A program made the position numbers and the translations under genes. 64,000 bases of DNA from Nemopilema nomurai (taxonomy: Eukaryota > Cnidaria > Scyphozoa > Rhizostomeae > Rhizostomatidae). The stretch lies in assembly GCA_003864495.1 (NCBI GenBank), contig ML133487.1:496001-560000 (forward strand), written 5' to 3'. The notes beneath the pieces were generated by a model. The model saw only the letters and a program-made list of their open reading frames with translations. It made no database searches and was not told where the DNA came from. Within the stretch, counting starts at the first letter, position 1; each line of letters starts with the position of its first letter. Below are positions 61,012 to 64,000 of the stretch, piece by piece.

Positions 61012-62334
61012 CTTTGGCAAGGTAAAAGACAAACAAACAAACAAAATTAAAGTCTCTTATTCCATTTGTTGAGCACAGTAAACAACGATTATTCTGTAAG
61101 TAAATATTTCGCACATGATATTTTGGTTCGAGCAAAGACAGGTGGCATTTAAACATTCTTGTTGAGAGCTTAAAACTGCCGCTTGAAAAAATGGAAAAGG
61201 AACAAAGGGCTAGGGAGAATACAAGATTTTTATGCAAATCTAGCTGCAGAAATCGCCTATACGGAACAAAAGAAGTAAATAGCATAGAGTAGGAACAATC
61301 ACCATTATTGTTCCTCTTCAATACAATTTTTCCTCGTATATCCTACAACTATCAATTTTCAATATGCGAAGAGCAAATTTATTTGACACGGACGAAAACT
61401 TTAGACGAGTAGATAGGAGAAAGGCAGAAGATAGTTTCATTTTTTCACCAGACCGATTTACATATGATTTTAGCTCTATATACGCAGATTAATATATTTA
61501 ACTCGGCAAACTAAATAAACTTTCCATTATATCTACATATTCAAATTAACTTAGAAACGATACACATCATTCCGGTAAGCATTGTATTTGCAATTCATAA
61601 CTTTGGTTTTCGAAGTTTGGGAACCCAGTCCAGTCTTGTAAGGCCTAAGGTCGAAGTAAATTCGAAGCACTAGCGACTTGATTAGATTCTTGTTATTAAA
61701 TTACGTGAAATCTTTTTTCTATTTTGAAATATTGCAGACAATTTTCAGATGAGAAATTGGCATAGTGCTTCTACTGGAAATACGAGGGAACTGAAAGAAA
61801 CATGCTGATTATTACAACCGCTGATCTAGCCTACCAAAGTCCACAGCAAACACTCAATTTGATGGGTGAATCCAAGATTATACATTGAATATACTGTATC
61901 ATTTTGTAATACAAATAGTGCACTACTTAACTTCTGTTTGACGCTTAAGGTAATAAGGGTTCAGGGTAAAAAAAAAAGAAGAACCAGGCTGCTTAGAATA
62001 TCACGTGCTTTGGAAGCATCTGAATTTAAAATATTTAACACTGGCAAACACTATATACCGAATTGCAAAAGCGATGCGGACAAGCCTAGCACGTAAAAGA
62101 GATAACAAATAGATTTCAACAATTAAGCTCAAGAAGACAAAAAAGACATTTCGCATAAACGGGAGCAATATTAATAAGTAGAAATACAGCACGATCAGAA
62201 GTCTCTTGTTAACGTATCATGTTTGTCAAAGAGGACAATATGAGAATCTAAGGGGGGATGAATGAAGTTTTCAATTTGATGGTTCCTGCTTTGACTGCAC
62301 AAGAAAAACGTGCATAACGTCACCATTGCCGCCG
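61012..62334. other. No gene recognised; may hold 5' exons of the cysteine-rich gene
   Basis: AT-rich. ORF frames 60977-61321 and 62001-62192 (minus) are hydrophobic but lack consensus donors in the phase needed to join the exon at 61011. Confidence 0.35.
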
Positions 62335-63276
62335 CTATTGTTCACCTCTTGAAATGTATGACACTCTTGATACACTTGACGGCCTAACAACTCTACGCTC
62401 AGAGCAAAAGAGCTGCCTTAACGACTTTCGAACGTCCCTCTTCAAAAACACATATAGAAACGGATTGATGACGTGGTTCAAGTAGAATAATGATGTTCTC
62501 GCCCTAATGTATAGTTGATCCTCTTTTGTATCATGTGATATTATAGTAATGAGACCGGATACGAGATTCGGCAGCCAGCAAACTACGAAGGAGCCAACAA
62601 ACACTACGCAGAGGTACGCCGTTCTGTGCTCCTGGCGCCTAATTATGCGTTGCACCGAGCCGTCTCCGCCGATGGTGGTGCTTCGAATGTGGCGCATCTG
62701 ACGGTGCACGTGCCTGAAGATGATCGCATTAACCGAGATCAGGACGACTATGCCAGCCAACGACACGATGATCAGTATGTAGTGAGCCACATCGGAGATT
62801 GTCAACGGGTGCCTGTAGCCGAGAAGAGAGGACAAGCTGGCCGCCATGGACAGCAACAAGACCGCCACCCAGAAGCAGGCGATGGTCACGTTGGTGTTTC
62901 TGCTGCTCATGATCTGCTGGTATCTGAAAGGAAACCGGACCGCATAGAACCGATCCACGGTGACCAGCACCAGCGCGATTGTGTAGGAGGTTAGCGAGAC
63001 GATGAAGAACGTGGACAGGAACAGAAAGCGTCTGACGTCATTGACATGGTCATCCTTCTTGGAGGACAACGCAAGCAGGATTCCAGTGCCGGCCAGCAGG
63101 AAGTTCGTCATCATGAAGTTGAAAAGCAGCCGGTTGGACGGCAACTGTCGAAACTCGCGGTCGTGGATGAAAAGCAGAATGATGACGATGCTTGACAACA
63201 CGGAGATACCAATAAGCACGGTGTCAATAACGAGAAAGACCAGGTTCACATCCGCGTGGTCCGTCATTTCAATCAC
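62335..63276 (-). CDS. Class A (rhodopsin-type) orphan GPCR, intronless
   Basis: A 313-residue open frame with seven membrane segments. TM3 ends VTVDRFYAVRFP (DRF in place of DRY), TM4 has CFWVAVLLL, TM6 FVVCWLPN, TM7 NPFLYVFLKRD (canonical NPxxY). As in its neighbour at 58609-59616, TM2 carries Asn where Asp is usual (MMTNFLL), and the outer-loop disulfide cysteines are absent. The two also share the first inner-loop pattern R.LP.N. The start is the Met at 63276, about a dozen residues before TM1. Ligand unknown; cell-surface receptor coupling to G proteins is expected from the family. Confidence 0.9.
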   Translation of the reverse strand: MIEMTDHADVNLVFLVIDTVLIGISVLSSIVIILLFIHDREFRQLPSNRLLFNFMMTNFLLAGTGILLALSSKKDDHVNDVRRFLFLSTFFIVSLTSYTIALVLVTVDRFYAVRFPFRYQQIMSSRNTNVTIACFWVAVLLLSMAASLSSLLGYRHPLTISDVAHYILIIVSLAGIVVLISVNAIIFRHVHRQMRHIRSTTIGGDGSVQRIIRRQEHRTAYLCVVFVGSFVVCWLPNLVSGLITIISHDTKEDQLYIRARTSLFYLNHVINPFLYVFLKRDVRKSLRQLFCSERRVVRPSSVSRVSYISRGEQ

Positions 63277-63694
63277 TTCACGGTGCTACCAAAGGATGAG
63301 CTAAAGTCGCATTGCGAAAGCAAAGACGAGCTAGGTTTTCGCTTGATCACTGCTAATTCGTGCATGGACACGTTAACATCTTTAACCTTTAACGTTTTCT
63401 TTCGCAGCACTGCCTTTAATCCGTAATGCTTAGTTGAAAATTTGCTCTCACAAGTATGCAAATCCAAACAAACATGAGATGCAAACAAATCTTCTTGTGA
63501 GGAAGCAAATTCTTAGGCCAAAATAGAAAAGCAATTCTAAGTCCGATGTCGAAATGCTAGCAAACAGATTCTTTCACCTAACTGTGTGCTTCTCTGCAAA
63601 AGACGGCTTGCTATAAATGATTTACTCGCCTGCAGTTTTCCTGAGATATCTTCACTGATAATGGCATGGCAAGCTAGAAAGCATTATCAGATAC
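63277..63694. other. Upstream region of the class A receptor, no gene recognised
   Basis: Holds the presumed promoter of the receptor ending at 62335. Downstream exons of the gene at 63695-63811 are not recognised here. Confidence 0.35.
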
Positions 63695-63811
63695 CTCATT
63701 AACGAGCTGCCTGGTGATGCTATAGAATGTTGACTGCAGGGGGTCTAACGATTGCACTCGATCTTGAACAAACTTAAACATTGAAGTATCCTGATTTACG
63801 TCATTGGCTGC
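63695..63811 (-). CDS. Internal exon of an unidentified gene at the right edge
   Basis: A 39-codon block between AG (after GAAG) and a GTAT donor reads DTSMFKFVQDRVQSLDPLQS, then FYSITRQLVNE, with phase 0 at both ends. The amphipathic, protein-like composition argues for coding. The continuation to higher coordinates is open to the window end (63997) but not clearly coding. No family recognised. Confidence 0.35.
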
Positions 63812-64000
63812 CTTCATTAAAAAAGAAGATGTGAAGAATAAAGATTTAAACAAGGCAGGTAACTGTGAGAATGCCACTGACAATTGAAACCGAACGGCGT
63901 CCGAAGACACGCAGCAGCAAGTCCGGTTCCAGCAGGTATCGAAGATAAACCAATTCACGTTGCTGCAAATATCTTCAAGGCGATAAGCAGATACCAAACA

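Noticed and set aside
62626..63304. Plus-strand ORFs over the second class A receptor
   Set aside because: Antisense shadows; no transmembrane or other domain pattern.

Overview
This window is nuclear DNA of an animal, most likely an early-branching one, with a cnidarian as my best guess. The genes are split by GT-AG introns and match animal families. The intergenic and intronic DNA is AT-rich and full of small DNA transposons. Intronless rhodopsin-type receptors and THAP-bearing TTAA transposons are common in cnidarians. The lineage call is inference; no species marker is visible.

Layout from left to right. About 4.6-17.1 kb on the minus strand is a DDX42-type DEAD-box helicase in 17 recognisable exons; its C-terminal exons were not found. 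Its introns hold a foldback-type inverted-repeat element, a LINE relic and a THAP-carrying inverted-repeat transposon. The 17.1-21.3 kb gap between the helicase and the next gene, which start head to head, is largely three transposons: one with TTAA duplications and two hAT-like elements with exact 8-bp target duplications. From 21.36 to 28.69 kb on the plus strand is a complete ANKAR gene (ankyrin plus armadillo repeats, 10 exons, about 1447 codons, in frame throughout). From 35.56 down to 31.46 kb on the minus strand is TACO1, the mitochondrial YebC-family translational activator, in 7 exons. ANKAR and TACO1 converge tail to tail.

From 36.2 to 42.9 kb the DNA is dominated by repeats: a 21-bp minisatellite, then a roughly 4-kb palindromic satellite built from TAGCTACTTAAG-type units, whose two arms carry the same variants in mirror order. 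An unidentified minus-strand gene follows at 43.4-45.2 kb.

From 49.1 to 57.4 kb on the plus strand is a 13-exon class B (secretin-type) receptor with signal peptide, hormone-receptor domain and seven membrane segments. Its first intron holds, on the opposite strand, an intact ORF for a possible secreted eight-cysteine protein. From 58.6 to 63.3 kb on the minus strand are two related intronless class A receptors. Between them lies a three-exon minus-strand model for an unrecognised cysteine-rich protein. A further exon of an unknown gene lies at the right edge.

The genes do not form a shared pathway: RNA helicase, ankyrin/armadillo protein and mitochondrial translation factor are housekeeping-like neighbours. 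The right third combines three receptors with two candidate secreted cysteine-rich proteins, which is suggestive but unproven as a signalling neighbourhood.
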